DNA of 64,000 nucleotides from Lysinibacillus sp. FSL M8-0337 (lineage in GTDB: Bacteria; Bacillota; Bacilli; Bacillales_A; Planococcaceae), in the NCBI RefSeq assembly GCF_038593855.1, contig NZ_CP151996.1:2294001-2358000 (forward strand), in the 5' to 3' direction. Positions 8,217-17,866 of the stretch are shown here, piece by piece. The first letter of the stretch is position 1. The number at the start of each line of letters is the position of its first letter. Position numbers and translations under genes: made by a program. The notes beneath the pieces were generated by a model. That model saw only the letters and a list, made by a program, of their open reading frames with translations. It made no database searches and was not told the DNA's origin.

Positions 8217-11039
8217 TTATTTAACTTTAACCGTTTCAGCCACTGCTTCTTCAATAACAGCAGACTGAGCTGCTTTATGAGAATCTGCATCGCCTTCTGA
8301 AGTTGAGCTCATTGCAGGACGACCTACATAACGAAGCTTTTTACCTTCAGATAGCTCATATAATGTTTCTAATGCGTAATTCCAAGCACCTTGGTTTTTA
8401 GGTTCTTCTTGCACCCATGCAATTTCTTTTACATTTGGATACTTAGCAATAATATCAGCTACTTGCGCTGTTGGGAATGGGTAAAGTTGTTCTACACGCA
8501 CAATGTGTAAGTGATCGAAGCCTTCTCCATCTTTTACGCGGTCTGCTAAATCAATCATTACTTTACCAGTACCTAATACAATACGCTCAACAGAATCCGT
8601 TTTTGTACCTAATCCTGGTTGCTCAATTACTTCTTGGAATGAACCATCTGCTAATTGCTCAGCACTTGCTGCTGCTAATGGATGACGAAGTAAAGATTTT
8701 GGTGATACAACAACAAGTGGGCGTACACCCTCTGTTTCTAACATTGCTGCTTGACGGCGTAATAAGTGGTAGTAGTTACCTGCATTTGAGCAGTTCGCAA
8801 CAAACCAGTTATTTTCTGCTGACATTTGTAAATAACGTTCCATACGACTTGATGAGTGTTCAGGACCTTGACCTTCATAACCATGTGGTAAAAGGATGAC
8901 AAAGCCTGATTTTTGACCCCATTTAGAACGCGCACCTGAAATGAAGTTATCAAACATTACCTGTGCCATATTTGCAAAGTCACCAAATTGTGCTTCCCAA
9001 ACAGATAAAACATTGCCTTTTTCTAGATTGTAACCGTATTCAAAGCCTACAACTCCAGCTTCAGTTAATGGAGAGTTGTGAACTGTAAATGAAGCATTTG
9101 CACCTGAAATATGGTGAAGTGGTGTAAATACATTGCCGTTATTTTTGTCATGTAACACTAAATGGCGTTGTGAGAATGTTCCACGTTGCGCATCTTGACC
9201 AGTAAAACGAACAGGTGTACCGTCTTGAATAATTGTGGCATATGCTAATGTTTCAGCATGACCCCAGTCAATTTTAGCAGAAGTAAATGCATCGCGACGT
9301 TTTTCTAAAATTTTACCTAGTTTCTTTTGTGGCTCGAAGTTTTGTTCAAACACTAAAAGTTCTTCGTTAATTGTTTGTAAACGTTCAGCACCTACTGCTG
9401 TATCAATTTGTGGGAATTCAATTTTTAATTCTTCTGGCATCTCTAACTGTGTATGTTCATCTTTAGCTGCCATTTCTTTTACGTGATCGTAAGCCACTTG
9501 CATTTCAGCATAAATTGCAGAATCAAGTGCTGCTACTTCATCGGCAGTAACTAGGCCTTCTGACACTAATTGCGCACCATACAATGTACGAATTGTATCA
9601 TGTTTTGCAACAAGTTTATATGTTTCTGGGTTTGTTACAGTTGGGTCATCTGTTTCATTATGACCATGTCGACGGTAACCAATTAAGTCAACAATAATAT
9701 CTTTACCAAATTTTTGGCGATAGTGAGCCGCAAAACGACCTACTTGTGCTACAGCTTCTGGGCTATCTGCATTAACATGTACAACTGGTACTTCGTAACC
9801 TTTTGCTGGGTCAGAAGAATAAACAGAAGAACGTGAGTCTTGTAGTTCCGTAGTGAATCCAATCATATTGTTCGCAATGATATGAATTGTACCACCAGTT
9901 GAGAAACCTTCTGTTTTAGAATAGTTTAACACTTCTGTTACAATCCCTTGACCTGGGAATGCAGCGTCACCATGCACAAGGATACCTAGTCCTTTTGCAG
10001 GATTATGCACAGCTTGCCCTGGCTTAGATGTATCATCTTGTGTTGCACGAGTAGAACCTAATACTACCGGATTCCCAACTTCTAAGTGTGAAGGGTTATA
10101 CGCTAGTTTGACATTCATACCTGATTCACGTGTATAGGAAGCACCCATGTGGTATTTCACATCACCAGTCCAACCTTTTGTAATTTCAAGTCGACCATGC
10201 TCTGGCATAAATAAGTCGTTTGAAACATGTGCAAAGTCAGAGAACATCATGTCATATGGCTTATTTAAAATATGTGTTAGCACATTTAGACGACCACGGT
10301 GTGCCATACCAATACGTACATTTTCTACTTTGTTTGCTTCTACTGTTTTTAAAATTTCATCAAAAAGGACGATTTGAGTATCTAAACCTTCACCAGAGAA
10401 ACGTTTTTGACCAACAAATGTTTTATGAATAAATTTCTCGAAGTTCTCAACACGTGTTAAACGGTCTAATAACGCTTTTTTCTCATCTGAAGATAATGCT
10501 TGTTTTAAAGAACCAGATTCAATTTGAGATTGAATCCAATCACGTTCTTCATTTACAACAACATGCCCATATTCAAAAGCTATTTTATCTGTATATACAG
10601 ATTTTAAATAATCAATTGCATCCTTACCATTTTTCACGCCCGCTGGCACATCTTTGAAGAAGATAGCAGCAGGAATTTCTGCTAAATCCGCAGGACTTAA
10701 GTTGAACGCACTTTCTTCAATTTGCGCTGTTTGAAGTGCACGATTTTTCAAAGGATAAATATCTGCTGCTAAATGTCCTTGTGAACGAATTGCATCAGCT
10801 AATTTAACAGCTGCCAATACCTTTTTATAATCGCCAGCAGGAGCTGCTGAACCACTTACTACAGCTACATCACCTTCTACTACGACTGGTGCACCAAATT
10901 GTTGGAATAATGATACTAACTCCGGTTCTACTTCTTCAGGAGACTGTAAGAATAAGTCGTATTGCTCCATCACATATCCTAAGTTAGGACCAGAGAAAGC
11001 TGACCATGGAGAACTTACAGTTGTAACGTTGTTCGACAT
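8217..11039 (-). CDS. odhA: 2-oxoglutarate dehydrogenase E1 component
   Basis: 940 residues, typical for SucA/OdhA. It decarboxylates 2-oxoglutarate with thiamine diphosphate and transfers the succinyl group to the E2 lipoyl arm. Landmarks are the N-terminal SPWSAFSGPNLGYVMEQY segment, RIGMAHRGRLNVL, HGDAAFPGQG, the cofactor-binding region with RRHGHNETDDPT, and the C-terminal LLPHGYEGQGPEHSSSR stretch. The ATG at 11039 is preceded by GGAGGT with a seven-base spacer; a longer reading from 11078 would cross this site and was rejected. First gene of odhA-odhB. A TATAAT box about 60 bases upstream could be the -10 element, but I see no good -35. Confidence 0.97.
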   Translation of the reverse strand: MSNNVTTVSSPWSAFSGPNLGYVMEQYDLFLQSPEEVEPELVSLFQQFGAPVVVEGDVAVVSGSAAPAGDYKKVLAAVKLADAIRSQGHLAADIYPLKNRALQTAQIEESAFNLSPADLAEIPAAIFFKDVPAGVKNGKDAIDYLKSVYTDKIAFEYGHVVVNEERDWIQSQIESGSLKQALSSDEKKALLDRLTRVENFEKFIHKTFVGQKRFSGEGLDTQIVLFDEILKTVEANKVENVRIGMAHRGRLNVLTHILNKPYDMMFSDFAHVSNDLFMPEHGRLEITKGWTGDVKYHMGASYTRESGMNVKLAYNPSHLEVGNPVVLGSTRATQDDTSKPGQAVHNPAKGLGILVHGDAAFPGQGIVTEVLNYSKTEGFSTGGTIHIIANNMIGFTTELQDSRSSVYSSDPAKGYEVPVVHVNADSPEAVAQVGRFAAHYRQKFGKDIIVDLIGYRRHGHNETDDPTVTNPETYKLVAKHDTIRTLYGAQLVSEGLVTADEVAALDSAIYAEMQVAYDHVKEMAAKDEHTQLEMPEELKIEFPQIDTAVGAERLQTINEELLVFEQNFEPQKKLGKILEKRRDAFTSAKIDWGHAETLAYATIIQDGTPVRFTGQDAQRGTFSQRHLVLHDKNNGNVFTPLHHISGANASFTVHNSPLTEAGVVGFEYGYNLEKGNVLSVWEAQFGDFANMAQVMFDNFISGARSKWGQKSGFVILLPHGYEGQGPEHSSSRMERYLQMSAENNWFVANCSNAGNYYHLLRRQAAMLETEGVRPLVVVSPKSLLRHPLAAASAEQLADGSFQEVIEQPGLGTKTDSVERIVLGTGKVMIDLADRVKDGEGFDHLHIVRVEQLYPFPTAQVADIIAKYPNVKEIAWVQEEPKNQGAWNYALETLYELSEGKKLRYVGRPAMSSTSEGDADSHKAAQSAVIEEAVAETVKVK

Positions 11040-11271
11040 GAAAAATGACCTCCAAATTTTGCCTATCGGCAGTTCCATTAATTAAATTACAATTAATTAT
11101 ATAATATTTTCCCGCTCATTAAAAGGATGTTTGACACAACTTATCCATAATTTAAAGAACGTTTTTTCCATCTCAATCTTACTACTCTTCACAGAAAATA
11201 CAACTCTTTTTAGCAAATTAAGCAATTTTTTTCTCAAAGGCTAAAATTCTTAAATAAAGCGTGTATTTTTC

Positions 11272-12657
11272 TTAATATTTTAGCGGTATCTTCAGCAAGA
11301 AAACGGTTCCAACATTTACTTCACTCTTGACTTCTATTGAAGCATTATATTTTTCAAGTAACATTTTAGAAATACTTAACCCTAAGCCCGTACCGCCAAT
11401 TTGACGATTTCTTGCTTCATCAACACGGTAAAAACGATCAAAAATATAGGGAATGTTTTTTTCAGCTATCCCAATCCCATTATCTGTTATTTGAAACTCC
11501 ACTTTATCACCCTTCACCAAAAGGGAAATATTTACTTTCGGAACTTTTTCACAATAACGAATGGCATTTTCTACTATATTGCGAATTACTTGACCAAGAG
11601 CATTGGGTGTTATAAAAACAGCCCCAATTTCACCATTTTTCGACAGCGTAATAGTTGCATCTGGATACAATTTCGCCATTTCACTTATAACACCTTCAAT
11701 GACTGCTACCGGATTTGCCTCACTCGTTTCATCTTTCTCTTCACGTCGTGCAAGTTCAAGCAACTCTTCAATCATTTTTCGCATCCTAGTAATTTCCGTT
11801 AATGATGTATCTATCGATTCCTCTAGAATAGCTGGATCATCCTTCCCCCACCGCTTCAGTAGTGAGAGATGGCCTTCAATTGCTTGAATAGGTGTCCGCA
11901 GTTCATGAGAAGCATCCGCAACAAATTGCTGCTGTTGAGCAAACGATATTTGTAGTTCATTCATCATTGCATTGTACATTTTCAATAAGTCACCAATTTC
12001 ATCTTGTGATGCGTAAGATAGCTGGATAGGTTCATTAAAACCTTGGTCCATAACCGTTTTCATTGATGCACGCAATGCATGAAGTGGTTTCGTTAAATAA
12101 TTCGCTAAATAATACCCAATGGAACCTGAAAGGAACAATGCACCGACTCCTGCAATAAGCATAGCGGTCAACAAATAACGCATTAAGGATTCAAAACGTG
12201 TTAACGGATGAATCACTTGAATATATACTTGAAAAAATCCGAGCTTTATTGGCTCGTTTACGACATATGCATCTTTTTTATCAATGGTCATTTGCACAAT
12301 TTCTTGCATCGGAGAAAGAGGTGCAGCTTTTGAGGCATTATTAATTCGCAAAATTTCAATACCATCATTATTATATAGTCTAACCGTTTGCTCGCGATCC
12401 ACAATCGATTTTAATAATCCTGTATTTTGCTGGATTTGTTGGATTGATATATTTGGCCCTTGTGATTCTAAAAATGAAGCGACGTCATCTCTTGTTCGTT
12501 TCACTTTACTAACTTCATCATTTAATAGCCAAGTATGCAATGAAACATAGACAACGATACAAATTATAGCGTAGCTAATAAAAATGACCGCACTCGATGT
12601 CAACATCCACTTTCTTTGCAAAGAAAGATTGCTGAAATATGCATTTATTTTGTTCAT
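11272..12657 (-). CDS. Sensor histidine kinase, ArlS/YkoH-like
   Basis: 461 residues. Two membrane segments (about 18-40 and 163-185) enclose an extracytoplasmic sensor region of ~120 residues. Then come a HAMP domain, a HisKA domain with the phosphorylated His in [16 protein letters not shown], and an HATPase_c domain with the N box ENAIRY and the G boxes [10 protein letters not shown] and GGTGLGLSI. The H-box and the following [13 protein letters not shown] are characteristic of the ArlS/YkoH group. The start ATG overlaps the stop of the response-regulator gene (ATGA), so the pair is coupled. The signal sensed cannot be read from the sequence. Confidence 0.92.
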   Translation of the reverse strand: MNKINAYFSNLSLQRKWMLTSSAVIFISYAIICIVVYVSLHTWLLNDEVSKVKRTRDDVASFLESQGPNISIQQIQQNTGLLKSIVDREQTVRLYNNDGIEILRINNASKAAPLSPMQEIVQMTIDKKDAYVVNEPIKLGFFQVYIQVIHPLTRFESLMRYLLTAMLIAGVGALFLSGSIGYYLANYLTKPLHALRASMKTVMDQGFNEPIQLSYASQDEIGDLLKMYNAMMNELQISFAQQQQFVADASHELRTPIQAIEGHLSLLKRWGKDDPAILEESIDTSLTEITRMRKMIEELLELARREEKDETSEANPVAVIEGVISEMAKLYPDATITLSKNGEIGAVFITPNALGQVIRNIVENAIRYCEKVPKVNISLLVKGDKVEFQITDNGIGIAEKNIPYIFDRFYRVDEARNRQIGGTGLGLSISKMLLEKYNASIEVKSEVNVGTVFLLKIPLKY

Positions 12658-13331
12658 TCACGCATCACGTATCCTACCCCACGTACGGTTTCGATATAGG
12701 CATTTAAATCACCAGGTAGTTTTGTCCTTAGATGACGGATGTATACATCCACAACATTTGTCTCAATATCTGCATCATATCCCCAAATGGAAGTTAATAT
12801 AAGCTCTCTTGTACATACACGATTTTTATGTTCTATTAATAACTTCAACAAATCATATTCGGTTTTTGTAAGATCCAGTTTTTGACCTTGCACTAATACC
12901 TCATATGCATCAATATCGATTTCAATATCTCGAAAATGTAATGTGTGACCCACCATTTTTTCATTAGGCTCCACTCGACGTAAAATGGTACGTATACGTG
13001 CCAGTAATTCTTCAATGGCAAACGGCTTCACGATGTAATCATCGGCTCCTGCGTCTAAACCCGCAACTCGATCCATCACAGCATCTCTGGCAGTAAGTAA
13101 AATAATGGGTACTTGAGACTGCGTGCGAATACGACGACAAATCTCAATCCCATTAATACCAGGTAGCATGACATCTAATAATAGAACATCATAGTTTTCT
13201 GTAGTAGCAAGTGCAAGCCCTTCCCGCCCATCAAAGGCTACGGTCACATCATAGCTTTCATGCTGTAACTCCAGTTCAACAAAACGAGCAATATGTTTTT
13301 CGTCTTCTACTAATAGTATTTTTTTAGGCAT
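12654..13331 (-). CDS. OmpR-family response regulator, ArlR/YkoG-like
   Basis: 225 residues. The receiver domain (1-~120) has the acidic pair in LVEDE, the phosphoacceptor Asp in [10 protein letters not shown], the Thr in LLTARD and the Lys in DDYIVKPF. The C-terminal winged-helix DNA-binding domain (~130-225) ends [12 protein letters not shown]. It is the upstream gene of the pair with the sensor kinase. By family, phosphorylation would promote dimerisation and binding to direct repeats near its target promoters. The window gives no clue to the targets, and the adjoining odhA genes are not obviously connected. Confidence 0.93.
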   Translation of the reverse strand: MPKKILLVEDEKHIARFVELELQHESYDVTVAFDGREGLALATTENYDVLLLDVMLPGINGIEICRRIRTQSQVPIILLTARDAVMDRVAGLDAGADDYIVKPFAIEELLARIRTILRRVEPNEKMVGHTLHFRDIEIDIDAYEVLVQGQKLDLTKTEYDLLKLLIEHKNRVCTRELILTSIWGYDADIETNVVDVYIRHLRTKLPGDLNAYIETVRGVGYVMRE

Positions 13332-13398
13332 CTAATCACCTTCTAATTCAATCTAATAACTTCTTTTCTATCATAGCACTAGCATAACATCATTTAAA

Positions 13399-13437
13399 AA
13401 GCCTGTACCACAAGTAAATACTCGTTTGTACAGACTT
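13399..13437 (-). terminator. Terminator of the diguanylate cyclase gene
   Basis: AAGCCTGTAC (13399-13408) pairs with GTACAGACTT (13428-13437) with one wobble pair. It lies directly after the stop of the minus-strand gene. Confidence 0.6.
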
Positions 13438-13440
13438 ATT

Positions 13441-15465
13441 TTAAAGAGGGCCAATAAATAAATTGTTTTTCCCACTTTCCTTCGCCTTATATAATGCTTG
13501 GTCTGCTAAATCCATTAGCTCCTCTAACGTAGTTGCATGGTCTGGATAATAGGCAATTCCAATAGATGCAGTAGGTGCAAAGAAATGATTTTCGATTGTC
13601 CAACCTTTTTTTAATTTATTGCGAATACGGTTAATGATATGCATCATTTGACCTTGCCTTGCTTCAGGTTTACGCGTTAAACCTGTTAAAATAATGATAA
13701 ATTCGTCCCCACCCATTCGAATAACAAGATCGTGACTACGGACAGATGTTATTAACACCTTGCCAAATTTGCGGATAAAATCATCCCCCATATCATGTCC
13801 GAATTGATCATTTACATCTTTAAAATCATCTCCATCAATATATAACATGGCAATACATGCGTCTTTTGCATGTGCGTCCATCAGTATTTTTGGAAATTCC
13901 TTTGTTAAATACCTTCGATTCGGTAGCTGCGTTAAACTATCATGATAAGCTAGATAAAGTAAATCATTTTCCCGTTCTTTACGATGGGTAATTTCACGTG
14001 AAACCATAATAATTTGTGAGATTGTTTCGCGTTCCGAATCATGAACGACCGTTACATTGCCTTCTGTCCAAACAGGTGTGCCATCTTTCGCTTGGAGCAA
14101 TAACTCAAATTGTGTATCCGTCTTCTCTGTAAAATCATTTAGAAACGCTTGCCACGCTGGTTTACTTTGCTCATCAATAATATCACTGTAAAACTGTCCT
14201 TGTAATTCAACAATGGCATAACCTAAATACATTCTGTAAGATGGTGAGGCATAAATAATGATGCCATCTTCATTTAAGATGACAATTAAATCATTTGTAT
14301 TTTCAGTAATTAATCGGAATGTCCGTTCAATATTTTTTAATTCCGTTAACATTCTTTTCTTGTCCGTAATATCATAGTTAATGGATAAATATTGCTCCAC
14401 TTGGCCAAATTCATTTTTCAAGGGCACAATAGCAGCCTCTACCCAATAGTCTGCATGATACTTTGTGCGGTAGCACAGCTCACCTCGCCACACCTCTCCT
14501 AATGCCAGGGTTTCATTGATTGCTTGAAAAACGCTTTTTTTATTATTACGGGGTTCAATAAGGTCATAAGGATGGCCTAGTAATTCACTGGCTGTAAATC
14601 CCGAAGCATTTAAAAATAAATCATTTACTTCCACGATTTTTCCTTCGATATCTAAAATAGCGATGGAAGTGGCAGAATTTAAAGCTGCCTTGTACACTTC
14701 AAGGCCATGAGATGTTGATCGCAATGCGGCCTGTTGTTCTGTAAATTGCGTAAAATCTTGCATGATTAAGAAAATAGCAAAGGAATTGTCTCCTTGCATT
14801 ACTGGTGACATTGATACTAAATACATGCGCTCCTGTTGATCCAACGTATGTAATTTAATAAGCTTCTCTGCAATATTTTCGCCCATTGCTGCTCTTTGTA
14901 AATAGTCTTGTATTTTTTCTATTTCCTCTTTTGGAATGATGGGCAAATCGATAAATGGCTGATGTTTCACCATATCGTTATCCAAATCAAAATCTTCCAT
15001 GAAGCTTGTATTTACTTCAAATATAGTACCTTCAGCAGATAAAATAACGGTTGAAAAAAAAGCGTGGTCAAAAATAGACCGCATAAATAAAAATTTATCT
15101 TCAACACTTCTGTCATATAAGATTTCTTTTGTAATAGCTAAAATATAGTATTCATTTCCGTCTTTAATCGGGCGGACAGATGTCTCATATTTTCGCACTT
15201 CCGATTGAACATAGGCATAATCGACATAATCGACCTGCTGATGTTGAGCAATTGCTCGATGATAATTTTCTTGAATAATGACAAAATTCCGACTAGAAGT
15301 AACAGCAGATAGCATTTTTCCAACGGTGTTATTGGATAACAGTACTTGGGCAGCTTGATTTAAGCGAATATATTGATAATCGTCTCCAACTCTCTTCATT
15401 AAATAGACGAAATCTTCTCCAATAAATAGTTGATTGAATAGTTTTTCGCTTAAAAGATATTCCAT
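13441..15465 (-). CDS. Diguanylate cyclase with four PAS or PAS-like domains
   Basis: 674 residues with no membrane segment. The N-terminus holds two PAS-like domains (about 1-110 and 125-240). Two clearer PAS domains follow (about 250-370 and 375-500), the latter ending in the PAC segment MVSREITHRK. The C-terminal GGDEF domain (~510-674) has an intact active site MGGDEF and an RSHD motif five residues before it, which fits the RxxD product-inhibition site. It should make cyclic di-GMP in the cytoplasm in response to ligands or cofactors bound by the PAS domains. ATG at 15465 follows GGGGAG; an in-frame ATG at 15480 has no ribosome binding site. Confidence 0.92.
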   Translation of the reverse strand: MEYLLSEKLFNQLFIGEDFVYLMKRVGDDYQYIRLNQAAQVLLSNNTVGKMLSAVTSSRNFVIIQENYHRAIAQHQQVDYVDYAYVQSEVRKYETSVRPIKDGNEYYILAITKEILYDRSVEDKFLFMRSIFDHAFFSTVILSAEGTIFEVNTSFMEDFDLDNDMVKHQPFIDLPIIPKEEIEKIQDYLQRAAMGENIAEKLIKLHTLDQQERMYLVSMSPVMQGDNSFAIFLIMQDFTQFTEQQAALRSTSHGLEVYKAALNSATSIAILDIEGKIVEVNDLFLNASGFTASELLGHPYDLIEPRNNKKSVFQAINETLALGEVWRGELCYRTKYHADYWVEAAIVPLKNEFGQVEQYLSINYDITDKKRMLTELKNIERTFRLITENTNDLIVILNEDGIIIYASPSYRMYLGYAIVELQGQFYSDIIDEQSKPAWQAFLNDFTEKTDTQFELLLQAKDGTPVWTEGNVTVVHDSERETISQIIMVSREITHRKERENDLLYLAYHDSLTQLPNRRYLTKEFPKILMDAHAKDACIAMLYIDGDDFKDVNDQFGHDMGDDFIRKFGKVLITSVRSHDLVIRMGGDEFIIILTGLTRKPEARQGQMMHIINRIRNKLKKGWTIENHFFAPTASIGIAYYPDHATTLEELMDLADQALYKAKESGKNNLFIGPL

Positions 15466-15805
15466 AATGTCACTCCCCATTATAAAGTCACATATATATA
15501 AATTCGTTATAAATGTATTTATTTATAAAATAAAAATTACACTAGTATTATAACATATTTACAATCATTTAACTTTGTAGAATTACGAAAGATTCTATCC
15601 TTTTTCGAGTAAAATTTGATAATATTTCACTTTTTAAAAGGCAAAACGATACTAAGGAAATACTTTTTCCGTCATTTTTATGAAACATATAACTGTAATA
15701 GTCTTTATAATCATATATAACAAAAGTAGGGAAATGATATTTTTCGCTATTTTTTCCGAATTAACTGACAATTAAACTTAATTTTCGTTTGAAAGAGCAA
15801 AATGA

Positions 15806-15833
15806 TTGCACCAAGCAGTAGACTTGTTATATT
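15806..15833 (+). promoter_or_regulatory. Candidate promoter for the GNAT gene
   Basis: TTGCAC (15806-15811) and TATATT (15828-15833) are separated by 16 bases. This would produce a leader of about 170 bases before the GNAT start at 16015. Confidence 0.45.
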
Positions 15834-15843
15834 ATATTAATAA

Positions 15844-15981
15844 AACTAGCCATTTTTCGGTATGGTCGCAAAATCAGTAAGACAGCGGGAGATTATGGAT
15901 TTCATAGTTATAACGTCTAGTTCTTTGGGTTTTTAATTCCAGTACGAATTTTAGTTTTATTCTTTATGCTTTAACGGAATT
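15844..15981 (+). other. Structured-looking leader upstream of the GNAT gene, unidentified
   Basis: AACTAG (15844-15849) can pair with CTAGTT (15917-15922), enclosing CCAT/ATGG and TATG/CATA hairpins in a possible three-way junction. A second long-range pair AATTCC (15935-15940) with GGAATT (15976-15981) follows before the ribosome binding site. I could not match it to a known riboswitch class. The rest of the 15481-16014 gap holds nothing I recognise. Confidence 0.3.
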
Positions 15982-16014
15982 GTTTTAACTACCCTTGCAA
16001 AGGAGGCGTTTCGT

Positions 16015-16563
16015 ATGCTTAAACATCGAGACCTACATGAATGTACAGAGCTTTATGAGCTATTATCGCATCCATCTGTTTTTCCCTTCGTTCGCCAAAA
16101 GGCACAATCTGCGGACGAATACTGGTTTATGACCAAGCAACTAATCGAAGAAGAAGCGAGAGGGCTCGCTATCTCCAGGACAATAACTGATGATTGGGGT
16201 CAACCGATTGGCACCATTAGCATTCATGATGTGGAAGACGGTGCTGGCTTCCTCGGAACGTGGATAGGGCTCCCCTATCAAGGGCAAGGTTACAACCAAA
16301 AAGCAAAAATGCTCTTCTTAAATGAATTATTTTTTGATTATAATTTCCATACGGTTTTCCTCCGTATACGAGTAGAAAATAGTAAATCACAGCGTGCCGC
16401 TTTAAAGTTGCCTTATGTTGTAAGTGCAAATGACAGTCACCCAACATTATTAGCACAAGTTAACAGCGGAGAAGCACAATTTAATCTATATAAAATACCA
16501 CGTGACTTGTTCTATCTCACAACTGCCAATCAGACGCAAGAAGGCGAAGAACAAGCTATGTAA
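16015..16563 (+). CDS. GNAT family N-acetyltransferase (RimJ/RimL type)
   Basis: 182 residues. The acetyl-CoA-binding core is visible: GTISIHDVEDGAGFLGTWI, then the pyrophosphate-loop motif LPYQGQGYNQKAK (QGxGY in place of the usual GxGxG/A), then IRVENSKSQRAALK with the Asn-Ser-x-Ser typical of the RimJ/RimL branch. Such enzymes acetylate N-terminal amines or small molecules; the substrate is unknown. AAAGGAGG lies eleven bases before the ATG. The gene is alone between a structured leader and a bidirectional terminator, so it appears monocistronic. Confidence 0.82.
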   Translation: MLKHRDLHECTELYELLSHPSVFPFVRQKAQSADEYWFMTKQLIEEEARGLAISRTITDDWGQPIGTISIHDVEDGAGFLGTWIGLPYQGQGYNQKAKMLFLNELFFDYNFHTVFLRIRVENSKSQRAALKLPYVVSANDSHPTLLAQVNSGEAQFNLYKIPRDLFYLTTANQTQEGEEQAM

Positions 16564-16573
16564 TGACCAATTA

Positions 16574-16619
16574 AAAAAGCTATGTGCACTGTTTATTATA
16601 ACAGTACATATAGCTTTTT
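16574..16619. terminator. Bidirectional terminator between the GNAT and murG-like genes
   Basis: A ~19-bp imperfect stem, AAAAAGCTAT and GTGCACTGT pairing with ACAGTACAT and ATAGCTTTTT, with an 8-base loop and A/T-runs on both sides. Confidence 0.8.
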
Positions 16620-17694
16620 ATTTTTTATATTGCAATATTAACTTCGCCATCTCGTTTGGCGTTTTAGGTCTTTGCGTCTTTTCCATTGCTGGTATGATTT
16701 CTGATTTACGCGCTGTTAACGTATAAACTGATTTCATAAATGTTTCTTTTGTTAGTTCTTCCTCTTGTAAAACTTCAGCGTATCCTTGCTTTTTAAATAA
16801 CTTTGCATTCAAAATTTGATCGCCGCGACTTTTTTGTGCAGATAGTGGAATTAATAACATCGGCTTATGAAGGGCTAAAAATTCAAATATAGAGTTAGAT
16901 CCTGCACGAGATACAACAAAATCTGCTGCATGTAGTAAATCCGGTAATTCCGTCGTGACATAGTCAAACTGTTTATAGCCTTTCATTGCCTCTAAGCTTT
17001 CGTCTTTATTCCCTTTACCACATAGATGTATAACTTGAAATGTTTGAAGTAATTCAGGTAAATTATGGCGTAATGCATCATTTAACACAACTGAACCAAG
17101 ACTTCCCCCCATCACTAAAAGAACAGGTTTTGACGCCGTAAAGCCACAGAAAGCAAGACCTTTCGCTTTATTACCATTAAATAATTCTTGACGAATAATG
17201 GAACCTGTACAAGTTGCCTTTTCTTTTGGCAAGTGCTGAAGTGTCTCTTCAAAAATAGTGAAGATATGCGAAGCAAATGGAAGTGCAATTTTATTAGCTA
17301 AACCGGGAGTTACATCAGATTCATGTATGACAACTGGTACGCCTGCCACTTTAGCTGCCATCACGACAGGTACAGAGACAAAACCACCTTTTGAAAAAAT
17401 AACCTCTGGCTTTACTTTCTTTATAATGCGAAATGCTTGCATAATGCCAGCAAGTACTTTAAAAGGATCCGTAAAGTTTTTCATAGAGAAATAACGACGC
17501 AATTTTCCGCTAGCAATCCCATAGAACGGGACTTCCGGAAATGCCTCGCCAATTAATTCTTTTTCAATACCTTGCTCTGAACCAATATAGTGGACATCGT
17601 AACCTAGTTCAAGTAAAGAAGGTAATATCGCTTGATTAAGTGATACATGGCCTGCTGTCCCACCACCGGTTAAAATGATTGTTTGTTGTTTCAC
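16618..17694 (-). CDS. murG: MurG-like UDP-N-acetylglucosamine transferase, divergent paralogue outside a cell-division cluster
   Basis: 358 residues of the MurG glycosyltransferase family (GT28), which adds GlcNAc to lipid I to make lipid II at the inner face of the membrane. The N-terminal glycine loop reads [14 protein letters not shown], keeping the catalytic His but differing from the usual [24 protein letters not shown], the second glycine loop MGGSLGS and the donor-binding [22 protein letters not shown] stretch are present. GTG at 17694 follows AGGAGA; a longer reading is possible but lacks this spacing. No mur or fts gene is nearby, so it is probably an additional MurG rather than the one in the main cluster; the rest of the genome is needed to tell. 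Confidence 0.85.
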   Translation of the reverse strand: MKQQTIILTGGGTAGHVSLNQAILPSLLELGYDVHYIGSEQGIEKELIGEAFPEVPFYGIASGKLRRYFSMKNFTDPFKVLAGIMQAFRIIKKVKPEVIFSKGGFVSVPVVMAAKVAGVPVVIHESDVTPGLANKIALPFASHIFTIFEETLQHLPKEKATCTGSIIRQELFNGNKAKGLAFCGFTASKPVLLVMGGSLGSVVLNDALRHNLPELLQTFQVIHLCGKGNKDESLEAMKGYKQFDYVTTELPDLLHAADFVVSRAGSNSIFEFLALHKPMLLIPLSAQKSRGDQILNAKLFKKQGYAEVLQEEELTKETFMKSVYTLTARKSEIIPAMEKTQRPKTPNEMAKLILQYKK

Positions 17695-17866
17695 GTAAAT
17701 TCTCCTATTCCTTAAAAGCCATTGTAGCAAACGCCACTTTTGTTTACAGTCTTTTATTTTACTATATGCGAAAGAAAAGATATAGATGAAGCTTTAATTT
17801 TTCATCATATTATGTTTACTATATGCTATACTAATTCATTATGCTTATAAAAGGAAGTTACTCACT

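Noticed and set aside
8471..8899. 142-codon plus-strand frame opposite odhA
   Set aside because: Shadow of the odhA coding strand; no start signal.
15862..15900. Cyclic-di-GMP-I riboswitch resemblance (GGTCGCAAA string)
   Set aside because: Only a few bases match; the conserved P2 tetraloop and receptor are absent.
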